In this document: positions 31,691 to 45,103 of the stretch, piece after piece
How the letters are laid out: the number at the start of each line of letters is the position of its first letter
How positions within the stretch are numbered: the first letter of the stretch is position 1
Assembly (NCBI GenBank): GCA_023055425.1
Contig: JALGPY010000003.1
Span: 72,577,491-72,641,490, forward strand
DNA: 64,000 nt
Direction of reading: 5' to 3'
From: Linanthus parryae
Lineage: Eukaryota; Streptophyta; Magnoliopsida; Ericales; Polemoniaceae
Translations under genes and position numbers: made by a program
The notes under the pieces: generated by a model
The model's database searches: none
Told to the model about the DNA's origin: nothing
What the model saw: only the letters and a program-made list of their open reading frames with translations

Positions 31691-33127
31691 TGTTGGAATA
31701 GATGCCCTAGAGGCAATCATAGATTTAGCATGAACAATGTTTTGGCTAGAATATTCATTTATTATTTATGGTGATATTTAATATAATGAAGTCCTTAGAT
31801 AAATTGTGTTATTTATCTTAAATGTCCCTAGTCCATTATATTGATTAACAGGACGATCAAATATAGACTAGTATATGGGTAGATTGATATGGAGATATCA
31901 AGTCTAACATATGGGTATGCATTAGGAGTAATGGCATACTGGATTGACCCACGACGAAAAGGATACATTAGATTATGTGAAGTCACAATCGCTTTTCGTA
32001 GTGCTAATATTATTGCAATCCTTGGACTTGAAGTCACTAGATACTCTAGTTGTGAAATATTGCGCTTTGATGTTATCAAACGTTACACCGTAACTGGGTA
32101 ATCATAAAGGTGGCTATCGGGCGTGATAGGAAGCAAACTTAGAGATCGTAGTGATGTAGATAGGATTTGTCCCTCCCACATAATGGGGTAAATATCCACG
32201 GCCACTCGAGGGATGAGGCTTATTGAATGTCTGGCCAGACTCAGATAAATTAATATATAGATATTAGTGTTATCTGCAAGTATAAGCATATTCCCGGGAT
32301 CGAGGAACTATGGATTGGATATACGAGTGTGACTATTTATGTCTCGTGTCCAATCCAGATATGGAGACAAAGGGATAATGCAATATGACATATTGGGCAC
32401 AAAGGTTTGTCGGGATCACTGACTATTTCTATTGGTTGGGTTGCATGGATGTGTTGCTAGACACCGCTCCATGTTAGTAATAGTTACTACCAACTATATG
32501 GAAACCTATGGGGTCACACGTCAAATAGAGTAGAGCTAGATTTGGGATTAATTAATATGGAATAATTAATAGAAGGATCATTGTGCAACACCTTACAAAC
32601 TTAGTAGGACTAATTTGCAAGGAAGGGAATAGTTCTAGTCCTACTAGAATTAGGAAACTCTTTTATGGAAACAACAAGGAGTTGTTGGAGTATATAAAGG
32701 AGGCTCTAGCTTCCTTCCCACTTGATGAGTTATTATTAGTCATAACACAAAAGTGGGAGAGAGAAAAAAGAGAGAGCAAGACAAGGAGCTAGGGCCGAAA
32801 CCCTAGCCACCCGTCCGCCCCTCTACCCGACGGCAAAGAGAGGCCGCCCCTCTCTTGTGCCTTTGGTGATTTGTTGCTTTGATCTTCATCCCTCTTCCTC
32901 CAAGGTTCAAGCTAGCACTTGATTGAAGGAAGAATCTAGATCTCACCTCTAGACGTGGATCAACCGTAGAGACGAGGACATCATTCTTCGTGTGATCTCA
33001 CAAATCAAAAGGTACACATCTTCTATGTCCTTGATCATGTTATGATGTCTCTTCCTGTGATCCTTGGTGGGCTTTGAGTAGGATTAATTTTGTTATTCCG
33101 CTGCGTTACCTACGTCAAAACCCAACA
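31691..33127 (+). repeat. 3' LTR of element D
   Basis: 1437 bp, same length as the 5' LTR. It ends CCCAACA, then TSD GGACG. Confidence 0.97.
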
Positions 33128-33132
33128 GGACG
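33128..33132 (+). repeat. Target-site duplication, right of element D (GGACG)
   Basis: Perfect match to 24695-24699. Array C's leader continues from here (GGACGCAACTGGG). Confidence 0.95.
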
Positions 33133-33489
33133 CAACTGGGTAAGACTCAATTGGATTGATGAACCTAGTTGCATGACAATTAGGCGTTATCTAAAGGATA
33201 AAGAATAAAAGAGTTATTTACCTAATTGGACCAAGAGTTGCATGGGATGCAATTGGAATTGTTCCTACCTGAATAACCAATTCTTGGATGACTTGCCAAA
33301 GCAAGCTCAAGAAGAAGTGAAAAAGGGGTCTTGGACCCACTAGAAAATATATATGATATTTCCGCATTAATATGGAGGGTTATTAATCCAAGAAAAATAG
33401 TGGGAGCTATGTTTGACAATTTAAATCCTTGTTGAATATAGTTAAACGTCACAATATTTTGCATAAATCATTTTTGTTGAATACAAATC
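33133..33489 (+). other. Leader of array C first copy, right part
   Basis: Continues C's leader after D. It matches 39752-40114 in the second copy and the 3' end of D's leader. No ORF supported. Confidence 0.7.
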
Positions 33490-36400
33490 GCATTAAACAA
33501 ACAAAACGTGACTTAATGTCCTCAAAAGGACAAGCTGTTTGGAATCTACTTTTAGACTGGTGTAAAATTGACAATTGTTCTCAAATAAAGGAAAAATGTT
33601 GTACATTGTAGAGCATAAATTTCTCTTCCCACCAACTACCTAGACACACTAAAAGCCTTATGGAAGGAACATCAAAGAATGATTCTTTGGATGTAACTTG
33701 TCTCATGTCAGCTCCTATGAACTCTGGGTTTTGGAAGCAAGATGAGAAATATGGAGGCGTATGATATGATCATACATTAAAAGAAGCTCTTTCAAGGATC
33801 GAGCTTGTCATTAAAGGCTTGAAGTGTTGCTCCACTTTGCGCTATCTTGCTTAGAACTCGTCATGATCAAAATGGAATAAGATCGGGGTTGCCAAATCAA
33901 GGCGACTTAGTTCATCGAGATATGACGCGACGACACAAGCTAGTAATGTGTGAGTGCTGAAGCAAGAGATAAATCGCAACTAAGCTACTTCAATAGGACT
34001 GAAAGCTTAGAGACTGGGAGTTAGATAGATATTGAATAAATGGTTATTCTCCCAAATGGACCAAGAATTGCATTGGATGCAAATATAGTTTTGTTTAAAG
34101 GTGATTACTCAATATGATTGAGAATCGCAATACAAAGCACTCATAAAGGGCTAAAGGCAAAACATGTTAATGGTTAACAGCATGGGTAAAAGCAAAAGAG
34201 TTTGCGTGGACCCCATCTGTATAAAGCAAGCTTGTTGCTAAAACCAAATTTACCTTAAAAGTCCAATAGGTAGTGTAAAGGAAGAGAGACTACCCAAAGT
34301 ACCTGGAAGTAACTAATAAAGAAATTATGAATTCCGATTTAGGTATTTTTGTTATAGAAATCAATGTGTCTATCTCATCATCAAGAGTATATGATACTAG
34401 ATGAGGATCTCACATTTATAGAAGTGTAGAGGATCTCAAGAGATGAAGACAATTTGATAAAGAATAAATAATCCTACGCGCGGGGCAATGAAGCAAGGGG
34501 TTGCTGAATTAGCCGTAGGAAATTATTTCTAACTTTATGAAAATGTTCATGAATTAGACAAAAGTGATTATGTCCCTGCTATGAGTAGGATCATTATCAA
34601 AAGTTTCATGTTTGGACAAGAAAGATCTCTATCATAATAAAGGACAAATGTTGTTCCATTATTCTGATAAGCATTATTGTAATGCAATTTTGTCTAATGG
34701 ATTGTATATCCTTCATCATGATAATATCATCTATGACATTAATACCAAGAGGTTTGCATATAATGATATGAACTTCACTTATCTTTAGCATCATCGTTTA
34801 GGCCACATGAATAAGAGATGCTTATCTAGAACTCCATATAGATGGATTTATATAACTCATTTGATTATCGAATCATATGAGATATGTAAGACTTATTTAT
34901 TATGAAAAGATATGATCCTTTGGAATCATACATATTGATGTATGTAGGTCACTAAGCGCAGATACTAAAGATGGTTTTCAGTACTTCATCATATTTACTG
35001 ATTGGATCAGAGAAATATGGAATTGTGTACCTTATGAAGGCCAAATTTGAATCCTTTGAATTGTTTAAAGAATTAAGGAATGAAATAGAGAGCCATCTTG
35101 GCAAAAGTATTAGGGCTCTATGATTGGATCGTAGAAGAGAGTACTTGAGCCATGAGTTTGACAAGCATCTATGGGAGTGTTGGATATGATCCAAACTCGC
35201 TCCACCCAACACGCCACATGGGTTTGGCGTGTCTAAGAGGAGAGTTCGGACCTTGTTGGACACGGTTCGGTCCATGATGAGTCAAACTGTACTTCCAGTT
35301 TACTTTTAGGGGCTATGTTCTAATTACAGCAAATTTTTCCCTTAACCTTGTTCCATCCAAATAAATTATGAAAAACGCCATATGAGATATGGACTAGGAA
35401 GTGTCCTAGTAGGTTGTTCATAAAGATTTTGGGTTATAAAGTTTATGTAAGGAGTTTACATATAAACTTGGACCCAAGTCGGATAAATGTTTGTGGGATA
35501 TCCTAAAAGGGATATTATTTCTATAATCCAATCGAGAACAAATTGTTTGTTGCTCGAACCACAGTGTTTCTAGATAGTTATTGTCTCTAATAGAAACAGT
35601 GGGAGGACAGTAGAACTTGAAAGAGTTCAAGAACCACAACATATCATATATCCTTTTGATGGAACATGAGCTGGATCACAAGGTATTGAGGAGTAACCTA
35701 CTCAGAAAACACAAGAACCTTGTAGGTTAGGTAGGATATGTCAAGAGACTAGAGAAATAAGGATTTCTCATAACCCGTGATATATTGCTCTCCGAGATGA
35801 GCCTACAACCTATGAGATGGACACGTGTGGCCCATACTCTCAGAAATGGCTTAGAGCCATAAGATACGATATGGAATCCATGTATGCCAACAAAGTATGG
35901 ACTTTGGTGGAACCACCTGAAAGGGTATGACCCATATGGTGCTATTGGGTTATGAAGAAACCAACATGGATGGTAAAATGATTAATTTAAGGGAAAAATG
36001 GTTGGAAAACGGTTTTCCTGTGAGTTCATAGTATAGACTATGACGAAATCTTTTCCCCAATTGTGATGCTTAATTCCATTCACATCTTGCTTGCGGCAAT
36101 CTGTCTACAGATTGAGTCAAGCTTCTAGCAGTTGGAATCTTCGAATTGATGATGCAATCAAAGGATTTTGGTTCTATCAAAATTGAAGATAAAGCTTGTG
36201 TTTACAAGAAGGTTAGTGGGAGCATAGTTAAATTTCTGTTCTTGTATGTTGAGACATACTAATTATTGGGAATAATGTCTCTACTCAGCAATTTGTAAAG
36301 ATTGGCTAGAGAATTAATTTTCAATAAAGGACTTAGGCGAAAAAATATATAAATATATATGGACATAGATCAAGGTAGTTGTTCAGCATGAGTCATAGTA

Positions 36401-37025
36401 CATATATTGACAAGGATTTGATATGGTTCAACATGTAAGAATATGGATTCTTACCCATGTCACATGGAATTAGTCTTTGGATGAACTAATTGTCTTTCCA
36501 ATTAGATTGAGAATGGACCGTATGAATGAGATTCACGAGATACGCTATGTTATGTAGTAGGCCAGATGTGTCATATGGTATGACACAAAGATACTAGTCA
36601 AATTTGGGTGAAGGGTCACTGGATATTTATCAAGATTATCCTTAAGTACTTGAGAAGAACTTGGGATGAATTCTTGATTAATGGAGGATAGGAAGAGTTT
36701 ACTGTAAGGGGTTACAGTGATGCGAACTTCAAATCTAACAAATAAGATTTCAGTTTATAGTCAAGTTTTATGTTTTGCACTAGTGGGAGTGACTGTGAGC
36801 TGGAAAGGTTTCAGGCAAGATTCAGTCATTGATTCTAACATAGAGAACTGAGTAAATTATAGCTTGAGATGCAATGACTCAGAATATTCAATCTCAATCA
36901 AATTGTTGATGGAGCAGATGTGAATATTTTCAAGATACCAGCAGGTGTCTCGCCCCTACGCAGTGTTAGCGTGGAGGGCCGCGCTAGATCAAAAGGCATA
37001 TGATGCAGGAGATTGACTCTAGTGC
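33490..37025 (+). pseudogene. gag-pol remnant of array C, first copy
   Basis: Alignable to D's ORF but with many stops and frameshifts. Recognisable pieces: the start region near 33510-33550 (VxSSKGQAVWN-like), the protease site near 34388 where DTG reads as GAT ACT AGA TGA (DTR then stop), the pre-integrase and integrase area (34780-35330), and RT/RNase H (35860-36880). Near 36090-36110 the RT core including the MDVKTAF block is deleted; D has roughly 150 bp more there. Also lost is most of the gag zinc knuckle region. It cannot encode working enzymes. Confidence 0.85.
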
Positions 37026-37036
37026 AAGTGGGAGAC
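37026..37036 (+). promoter_or_regulatory. Polypurine tract before LTR C2
   Basis: AAGTGGGAGAC, identical to D's tract. Confidence 0.8.
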
Positions 37037-38455
37037 TATTGGAATTGTGCCCTAGAGGCAATCAATTAATTGTGACAAATATATGGATTTATGATTCATT
37101 ATGTTATCGATATGGAGATATGTTAACTTGAATGAAGTCCTTAGAATATAAGTGTTATATTCTTAAATATCCCTAGTCAATTATAATGATTAATGGGACA
37201 ATCATCTATAGACTAGTACGGGGTTGGATTGATATGGAGATATCACGATCCAACACATGGGTATGCATTAGGAGTAATGGCATACTGGATTGACCCACAA
37301 CGAGAAGGATACATTAGATTATGTTGAAGTCAGAATCGCTTCTCGTAGTGCTAATAATATTGCAATCCTTAGACTTGAAGTCACTAGATACTCTAGTTGT
37401 GAAATATTTTTCTTTAATTTTATCAAACGTTACACCGTAAATGGGTAATCATAAAGGTAGCTATCGGGCATGATAGGAAGCAAGCTTAAAGATCGTAGTG
37501 ATGTAGAGAGGATTTGTCCCTCCCACATAATGGGAGAAAATATCCACGGCCACTCGAGGGATGAGGCTTATTGAATGTCTGGCCAGACTCAGATAAATCA
37601 ATATGGAGATATTGATGTTATCTGCTTGCATAAGCATATTCCCAGGATCGAGGAACTATGGATTGGATATACGAGTGTGACTATTTATGTCTCGTGTCCA
37701 ATCCGGATTTGGAGACAAAGGGATAGTGCAATATGAGATATTGGGCACAAGAGGTTTGTCGGGATCACTGACTAATTCTATTAGTTGGATGACATGAATG
37801 TGTTGCTAGACACCGCTCCTTGTTAGTAATAAGTTACTACCAACTAAGTAGAAACCTATGGGGTCACACGTCAAATAGAGTTGAACTAGATTTGGGATTA
37901 ATTAATATGATTAATTAATAAGAAAGACAATTGTACAACACCTTGCAAACTTAGTAGGACTGATTTGCAAGGAAGGGACTAATCCAAGTTCATGTAGAAC
38001 TAGGAAGGGTCTTTATGTAGTTAACAAGGAGTTGTTGGACTATATAAAGGATGCTCTAGCTTCCTTCCCACTAATGTTCATGCTCATAACATAAGTGAGT
38101 GGGAGAGAAAGCAAGAGACAAGCCAAAGGGCCGAAGCCCCTTAGCTGTCCTTTACCCACCGTCGGCCACAAGAGGAGGCCGATCCTCTTGTTTCCTTGTT
38201 GTGTGATTCGTTCTTCCCCCTTCCTCCGGTCCAAGCTAGAACTAGGAGAAGTAAGAATCTTGATCTCACATCTAGTCGTGGATCAACCGTAGAGACGAGG
38301 ACACTATTCTTCGTGTGATCTCCCAAATCACAAGGTACACATCTTCTATGTCCTTCTCATCATGTTACGATGACTCTTCCTGTGATCCTTGGTGGGATTT
38401 GAGTAGGATTAATTTTTTTATTATTCCGTTGCGTTACCTACGTCAAAACCCAACA
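37037..38455 (+). repeat. LTR C2 (shared middle LTR of array)
   Basis: 1419 bp; the start is TATTGGAATTG (TG mutated to TA), the end CCCAACA. It serves as 3' LTR of copy 1 and 5' LTR of copy 2. The left neighbour is a PPT and the right neighbour a PBS, with no TSD of its own. Confidence 0.93.
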
Positions 38456-38456
38456 G

Positions 38457-38471
38457 TGGTATCAGAGCCAC
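38457..38471 (+). promoter_or_regulatory. Primer-binding site, array C second copy
   Basis: TGGTATCAGAGCCAC, identical to the first copy. Confidence 0.92.
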
Positions 38472-40114
38472 AGGTCGTAGTGCATAACTTGATTTTATGT
38501 TACGATTTCAGTTTTACACCGTTTTAGTTCATATTACGCGAAACTGAAATTAATTGGCATAGTAGATGCAATAAAAAATTTCTAATTTAGCATTGGATGT
38601 GTATCTAGGGTTTAGGCACATACTTGGAAAAGGGGTTTTTAAAGTATGGAAACAATTAAACTTGGGAATCAAGGCATAAGGGCGTTTTGGAAACAACCCA
38701 AACAAGGAAGGATTTTTTTATGGAAACAATTCCATATATTGTTTATGGAAACAATTCCATGAATTGTTTATGGAAACAATTCCGTTATTTGTTTATGGAA
38801 ACAATTCCAAAGAGGAGGAGCGGCCCATTGGACCGCCCACCTCCTTGCTTGCCGCCCTAAGGGCCGGCACACCCTAGCGCACGGCCTAGCCTAGCGCGAC
38901 GGTTCCTTGGTGATTTTGGCCATTCTTTGGTAAATCTCTTAGACCGTTTTGACCCTAGTATGTACAAAACAACTAAAATTGAAAAAGCCCGTTAAAAATT
39001 GGTTATAACTATACTATGTGCTTTGTTGCATGGTCGATGGATATGGCCTAGATTGTGGATGTTTTATGTTTTTGTGGTTTGGTTTACGGCCTGCGAGCTG
39101 ATCAAATTAATGTAATAATTAATTAGGTTTTACGGCCTGCGAGTCATTTTTCTCCTCAACATGTGAGGTTTTATTTATTTATTTATTCTAGATGTTAGGC
39201 TAGAATTAGAAATATTTAGATGTTAGCCAAGAGCATGGAGAAGAAGACCGGAGAACCAAAGAAGCCAAAAGACGACGAGGACTCCCTACCCTAGGCGCAC
39301 AGCTATCGTGGAGCACATGGAGATGAGCTTTTCACTTTAGGGCACATAGATATTATCATTGTCTTGGTAATATCTTAGTGTAGGGGCCATATCCATGCCA
39401 CGTTAATTTTTATTTTATGGATGTTTATTATTTATGTCTTATTATTTATTTTTGTGTGTATGGCGATACTAGCAAAACGTTAACAAGATAATAATAAACA
39501 AATATGGTCTTTTATTGTGGATAGCCCAATCCAAATAAGTAGATCATGTTGATGTGATCAACCGAACGAATAATGAGAATTAAACCCCTCAAATAGAATA
39601 TTGCGTTTTGCCTTCTTTTGCCTAAACACCCTTCATGATCAGGGTCTATTAAAATTCGGACTTGCCAAAGCAAGACGATTTTAGTTCACCATGATGTGTT
39701 GCAGACGACACAAGCAAGTCATGTGTGTATGTTGAATCAAGAAGTTGGACGCAACAGGGTAAGAGTCAATTGGATTGATGAACCTAGAGGCATGACAATT
39801 AGGCGTTATCTAAAGGATAAAGAATAAAAGAGTTATTCACCTAATTCGACCAAGAGTTGCATGGGATGCAATTGGAATGGTTCCTACCTAAATAACCAAT
39901 TCATGGGTGACTTTCCAAAGCAAGCTCAAGAAGAAGTGAAAAAAGGGTATTGGACCCACTAGAAAATATATATGATATCTTCCGCATTAATATGGAGGGT
40001 TATTAATCCAAGAAAAATAGTGGGAGCTATGTTTAACAATTTAAATCCTCGTGGAATATAGTTAAACGTCACAATATTTTGCATAAATCATTTTTTTTGA
40101 ATAACCATTGCATT
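38472..40114 (+). other. Leader of array C second copy (uninterrupted)
   Basis: Matches the first copy's leader (23357-24699 plus 33128-33489) and shows the empty D target GGACG at 39747-39751. Contains GGAAACAATTCC repeats (38722-38810) and the paired CGGCCTGC repeat (39083-39143). Confidence 0.75.
39083..39143 (+). repeat. Paired leader repeat (TTTACGGCCTGCGAG), array C second copy
   Basis: Exact 15-nt copies at 39083-39097 and 39129-39143, with the same 46-nt offset as in D. Confidence 0.83.
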
Positions 40115-43100
40115 AAACAAACAAAACGTGACTTCGTGTCCTCAAAAGGACAAGTTGTCTGGAATCTACTTTTAGAATGGTGTAAAATTGAGAATTGTTC
40201 TCAAATAAAGGAAAAACGTTGTAAATTGTAGAGCATAAAGTTCTCTTCCCACCAACTACCTAGACACACTAAAATCCTTATGGAAGGAACATCAAAGAAT
40301 GATTCTCTGGATGTAACTTGTCTCATGTCAGCTCCCATGAACTCTGAGCTTTGGAAGCAAGATGAGAAATATGGAGGCGTATGATGTGATCATACATTAA
40401 AAGAAGCTCTTTCAAGGAGCGTGCTTGTCATGAAAGTCTTGAAGTGTCGCTCACTTTGCGCTATCTTGCTTAGAACTCGTCATGATCAAAATGGAATAAG
40501 ATCGGGGTTGCCAAATCAAGGCGACTTAGTTCATCGAGATATGACGCGACGACACAAGCTAGTAATGTGTGACTGCTGAAGCAAGAGATAAAGCGCAACT
40601 AAGCTACTTCAATAGGACTGAAAGCTTAGAGACTGGGAGTTAGATAGATATTGAATAAATGGTTATTCTCCCAAATGGACCAAGAATTGCATTGGATGAA
40701 AATATAGTTTTTCTTAAAGGTGATTACTCAATATGATTGATAATCGCAATACAAAGCACTCATAAAGGGCTAAAGGCAAAACATGTTAATGGTTAACAGC
40801 ATGGGTAAAAAGAAAAGAGTTTTCGTGGACCCATGTGTATAAAGCAAGCTTGTTGCTAAAACCAAATTTACCTTAAAAGTCCAATAGGTAGTGTAAAGGA
40901 AGAGAGACTACCCAAAGTACCTGGAAGTAACTAATAAAGAAATTATGAATTCCGATTTAGGTATTTTTGTTATAGAAATCAATGTGTCTATCTCATCATC
41001 AAGAGTATATGATACTAGATGAGGATCTCACATTTATAGAAGTGTAGAGGATCTCAAGAGATGAAGACAATTGGATAAAGAATAAATAATCCTACGCGCG
41101 GGGCAATGAAGCAAGGGGTTGCTGAATTAGCCGTAGGAAATTTTTTCTAACTTTATGAAAATGTTCATGAATTAGACAAAAGTGATTATGTCCCTGCTAT
41201 GAGTAGGATCATTATCAAAAGTTTCTTGTTTGGACAAGAAAGCTCTCTATCATAATAAAAGACAAATGTTGCTCCATTATTCTGATAAGCATTATTGTAA
41301 TGCAATTTTGTCTAATGGATTGTATATCCTTCATCATGATAATATCATCTATGACATTTCATCTATGACATTAATACCAAGAGGTTTGCATATAATGATA
41401 TGAACTTCACTTATCTTTAGCATCATTGTTTAGGCCACATGAAAAAGAGATGCATATCTAGAACTCCATATAGATGGATTTATAGAACTCATTTGATTAT
41501 CGAATCATGTGAGATATGTAAGAATTATTTATTAGGCAAAGATATGATCCTTTGGGAATCATACATATTGATGTATGTAGGTCACTAAGCGCAGATACTA
41601 AAGATGGTTTTTAGTACTTCATCATATTTACTGATTGGATCGGAGAAATATGGATTTGTGTATCTTATGAAGGCCAAATCAGAATCCTTTGAATTGTTCA
41701 AAGAATTAAGGAATGAAGTAGAGAGCCAGCTTGGCAAAAGTATTAGGGCTCTATGATTGGATCGTAGAAGAGAGTACTTGAGCCAAGAGTTTGACAAGCA
41801 TCTATGGGAGTGTTGGATATGATCCAAACTCTCTCCACCCAACACGCCACATGGGTTTGGCGTGTCTAAGAGGAGATTTCGGACCTTGTTGGACACGGTT
41901 CGGTCCATGATGAGTCAAACAGTACTTCCAGATTACTTTTAGGGGCTATGTTCTAATTACAGCAACTTTCGCCCTTAACCTTGTTCCATCCAAATAAATT
42001 ATGAAAAACACCATATGAGATATGGACTAGGAAGTGTCCTAGTAGGTTGTTCATAAAGATTCTGGGTTATAAAATTTATTTAAGTAGTTTACAGATAAAC
42101 TTGGACCCAAGTCGGATAAATGTTTGTGGGATATTCTGAAAGGGATATTATTTCTATAATCCAATCGAGAACAAATTGTTTGTTGCTCGAACCACAGTGT
42201 TTCTAGATAGAAATTGTCTCTAAGAGAAACAGTGGGAGGACAGTAGAACTTGAAAGAGTTCAAGAACCACAACAGAACATATATCCTTTTGATGGAACAT
42301 GAGCAGGATCACAAGGTTTTGTGGAGCAACCTACTCAGAAAACACAAGAACCTTGTAGGTTATGTAGGATATGTCAAGGGACTAGAGAAATAGGGATTTC
42401 TCATAACCCGTGATATATTGCTCTTCGAGATGAGCCTACAACCTATGAGATGGCCACATGTGGGTCATACTCTCAGAAATGACTTAGAGCCATAAGATAC
42501 GATATGGAATCCATGTATGCCAACAAAGTATGGACTTTGGTGGAACCACCTGAAAGGGTATGACCCATATGGTGCAAGTGGGTTATGAAGAAACCAACAT
42601 GGATGGTAATATGATTATTTTAAGGGACAATTGGTTGGACAAAGGGTTTCCTGTGAGTTCATAGTATAGACTATGACGAAATCTTTTCCCCAATTGTGAT
42701 GCTTAATTCCATTCGCATCCTGCTTGCGGCTATCTGTCTACAGATTGAGTCAAGCTTCTTGGAGTTGGAATCTTCGAATTGATGATGCAATCAAAGGAGT
42801 TTGGTTCTATCAAAATTTAAAATAAATCTTGTGTTTACAAGAAGGTTAGTGGGAGCATAGTTAAATTTCTGGTCTTGTATGTAGAGACATACTAATTATT
42901 GGGAATAATGTCTCTACTCATCAATCTTGTAAAGATTGGCTACAGAATTGATTTTCAATAAAGGACTTAGGCGAAACAAAATATAAAGATCTATGGACAT
43001 AGATCAAGGTAGTTGTTCAGCTTGAGTCATAGTACATATATTGACAAGGAGTTAAAATGGTTCAACATGTAAGAATATAGATTCTTACCCATGTCACATG

Positions 43101-43655
43101 GAATCAGTCTTAGGAAGAACTAATTGTCTTTCCAATTAGATTGAGAAAGGACCGTATGAATGAGATTCACGAGATACGCTATGTTATGTAGTAGGCCAGA
43201 TGTGTCATATGGTATGACACAAAGATACCAGTCAAATCCAGGTGAAAGGTCACTGGATATTTATCAAGATTATCCTTAAGTACTTGAGAAGAACTTGGGA
43301 TGAATTCTTGATTAATGAAGGATAGGAAGAGTTTATTGTAAGGGGTTACAGTGATGTAAACTTCACATCTAACAAATAAGATTTCAGTTTATAGTCAAGT
43401 TTTATGTTTTGCACTAGTGGGAGTGACTGTGAGCTGGAAAGGTTTCATGCAAGATTCATTCATTGATTCTAACATAGGGAACTGAGTAAATTATAGCATG
43501 AGATGCACTTACTCAGAATATTCAATATCAATCAAATTGTTGATGGAGCAGATGTGAATATTTGCAAGATACCAGCAGATGTCTCGCCCCTACGCAGTGT
43601 AAGCGTGGAGGGCCGCGCTAGATGAATAGGCATATGATGCAGGAGATTGACTCTA
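40115..43655 (+). pseudogene. gag-pol remnant of array C, second copy
   Basis: Close copy of 33490-37025. It shares the protease-site lesion (near 41023), the RT-core deletion (near 42730-42750) and many stops. A private tandem duplication of about 18 bp (ATGACATTTCATCT...) lies near 41350. The shared lesions show that the ancestor was already defective before the array formed. Confidence 0.85.
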
Positions 43656-43659
43656 GTGC

Positions 43660-43670
43660 AAGTGGGAGAC
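43660..43670 (+). promoter_or_regulatory. Polypurine tract before LTR C3
   Basis: AAGTGGGAGAC directly before LTR C3. Confidence 0.8.
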
Positions 43671-45098
43671 TGTTGGAATTGTGCCCTAGAGGCAATCAAT
43701 TAATTGTGACAAATATATGTATTTATGATTCATTATGTTATCGATATGGAGATATGTTAACATGAATGAAGTCCTTAGAATATAAGTGTTATAATCTTAA
43801 ATATCCTTAGTCAATTATAATGATTAATGGGACAATCATCTATAGACTAGTATGGGGTTGGATTGATATGGAGATATCACGATCCAACACATGGGTATAC
43901 ATTAGGAGTAATGGCATACTGGATTGACCCACAACGAGAAGGATACATTGGATTATGTTGAAGTCACAATAGCTTCTCGTATTGCAAATAATATTGCAAT
44001 CCTTAGACTTGAATTCACTAGATACTCTAGTTGTGAAATATTGTGCTTTGATTTTATCAAACGTTACACCGTAACTGGGTAATCATAAAGGTAGCTATCG
44101 GGCATGATAGGAAGCGAGCTTAGAGATCGTAGTGATGTAGAGAGGATTTTTCCCTCCCACATAATGGGAGCAAATATCCGCAGCCACTCGAGGGATGAGG
44201 CTTATTGAATGTCTGGCCAGACTCAGATAAATCAATATGGAGATATTGATGTTATCTGCTTGGATAAGCATATTCCCAGGATTGAGGAACTATGGATTGG
44301 ATATACGAGTGTGACTATTTATGTCTCGTGTCCAATCCGGATATGGAGACAAAGGGATAGTGCAATATGAGATATTGGGCACAAGAGGTTTGTCGGGATC
44401 ACTGACTATTTCTATTAGTTGGATGGCATGGATGTGTTGCTAGACACCACTCCATGTTAGTAATAAGTTACTACCAACTAAGTAGAAACCTACGGGGTCA
44501 CACGTCAAATAGAGTTGAACTAGATTTGGGATTAATTAATATGATTAATTAATAAGAAGGATCATTGTACAACACCTTGCAAACTTAGTAGGACTAATTT
44601 GCAAGGAAGGGACTAATCCAAGTTCATGTATAACTAGGAAGGGCCTTTATGTAGTTAACAAGGAGTTGTTGGACTATATAAAGGATGCTCTAGCTTCCTT
44701 CCCACTAATGTTCATGCTCATAACATAAGTGAGTGGGAAGAAAGCAAGAGAGAGCAAGAGACAAGCCAAAGGGCCGAAGCCCCTTAGCTGTCTCTTACCC
44801 ACCATCGGCCACAAGAGGAGGCTGATCCTCTTGTGTCCTTGTTGCGTGATTCGTTCTTCCCTCTTCCTCCGGTCCAAGCTAGCACTAGGAGAAGAAAGTT
44901 TCTAGATCTCACATCTAGACGTGGATCAACCGTAGGGACGACGACACTATTCTTCGTGTGATCTCCCAAATCACAAGGTACAAATCTTCTATGTCCTTCT
45001 CATCATGTTATGATGACTCTTCCTGTGATCATTGGTGGGCTTTGAGTAGGATTAAAATTTTTTTTATTCCGCTGCGTTACCTACGTCAAAACCCGACA
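43671..45098 (+). repeat. LTR C3 (last LTR of array)
   Basis: 1428 bp; TGTTGGAATTGTGCCC... to ...AAAACCCGACA. Followed by TSD ACATG. Confidence 0.94.
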
Positions 45099-45103
45099 AC
45101 ATG
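45099..45103 (+). repeat. Target-site duplication, right of array C (ACATG)
   Basis: Perfect match to 21933-21937. Confidence 0.88.

Larger units (their letters stand above)
24700..33127 (+). mobile_element. Element D: intact Angela-like Ty1/copia retrotransposon nested in array C
   Basis: 8428 bp: 5' LTR, PBS, ~1.6-kb leader, one uninterrupted gag-pol ORF, PPT and 3' LTR, with a perfect GGACG TSD. The LTRs are the same length (1437 bp), and I count about 8 differences by eye, so insertion was recent in evolutionary terms. The LTR start (TGTTGGAATAGATGCCCTAG) and internal blocks resemble BARE/Angela LTRs. It may be autonomous. Confidence 0.96.
21938..45098 (+). mobile_element. Array C: tandem Angela-like copia element, LTR-internal-LTR-internal-LTR, with nested D
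   Basis: Three LTRs (21938-23340, 37037-38455, 43671-45098) flank two internal regions of the same family. The outermost ends share a perfect 5-bp TSD. The middle LTR has a polypurine tract on its left and a PBS on its right, as expected for a shared LTR. Both internals are decayed in the same way. The first internal is split by D at 24699/33128. The array probably arose by unequal recombination between LTRs of allelic or sister copies. Confidence 0.9.
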
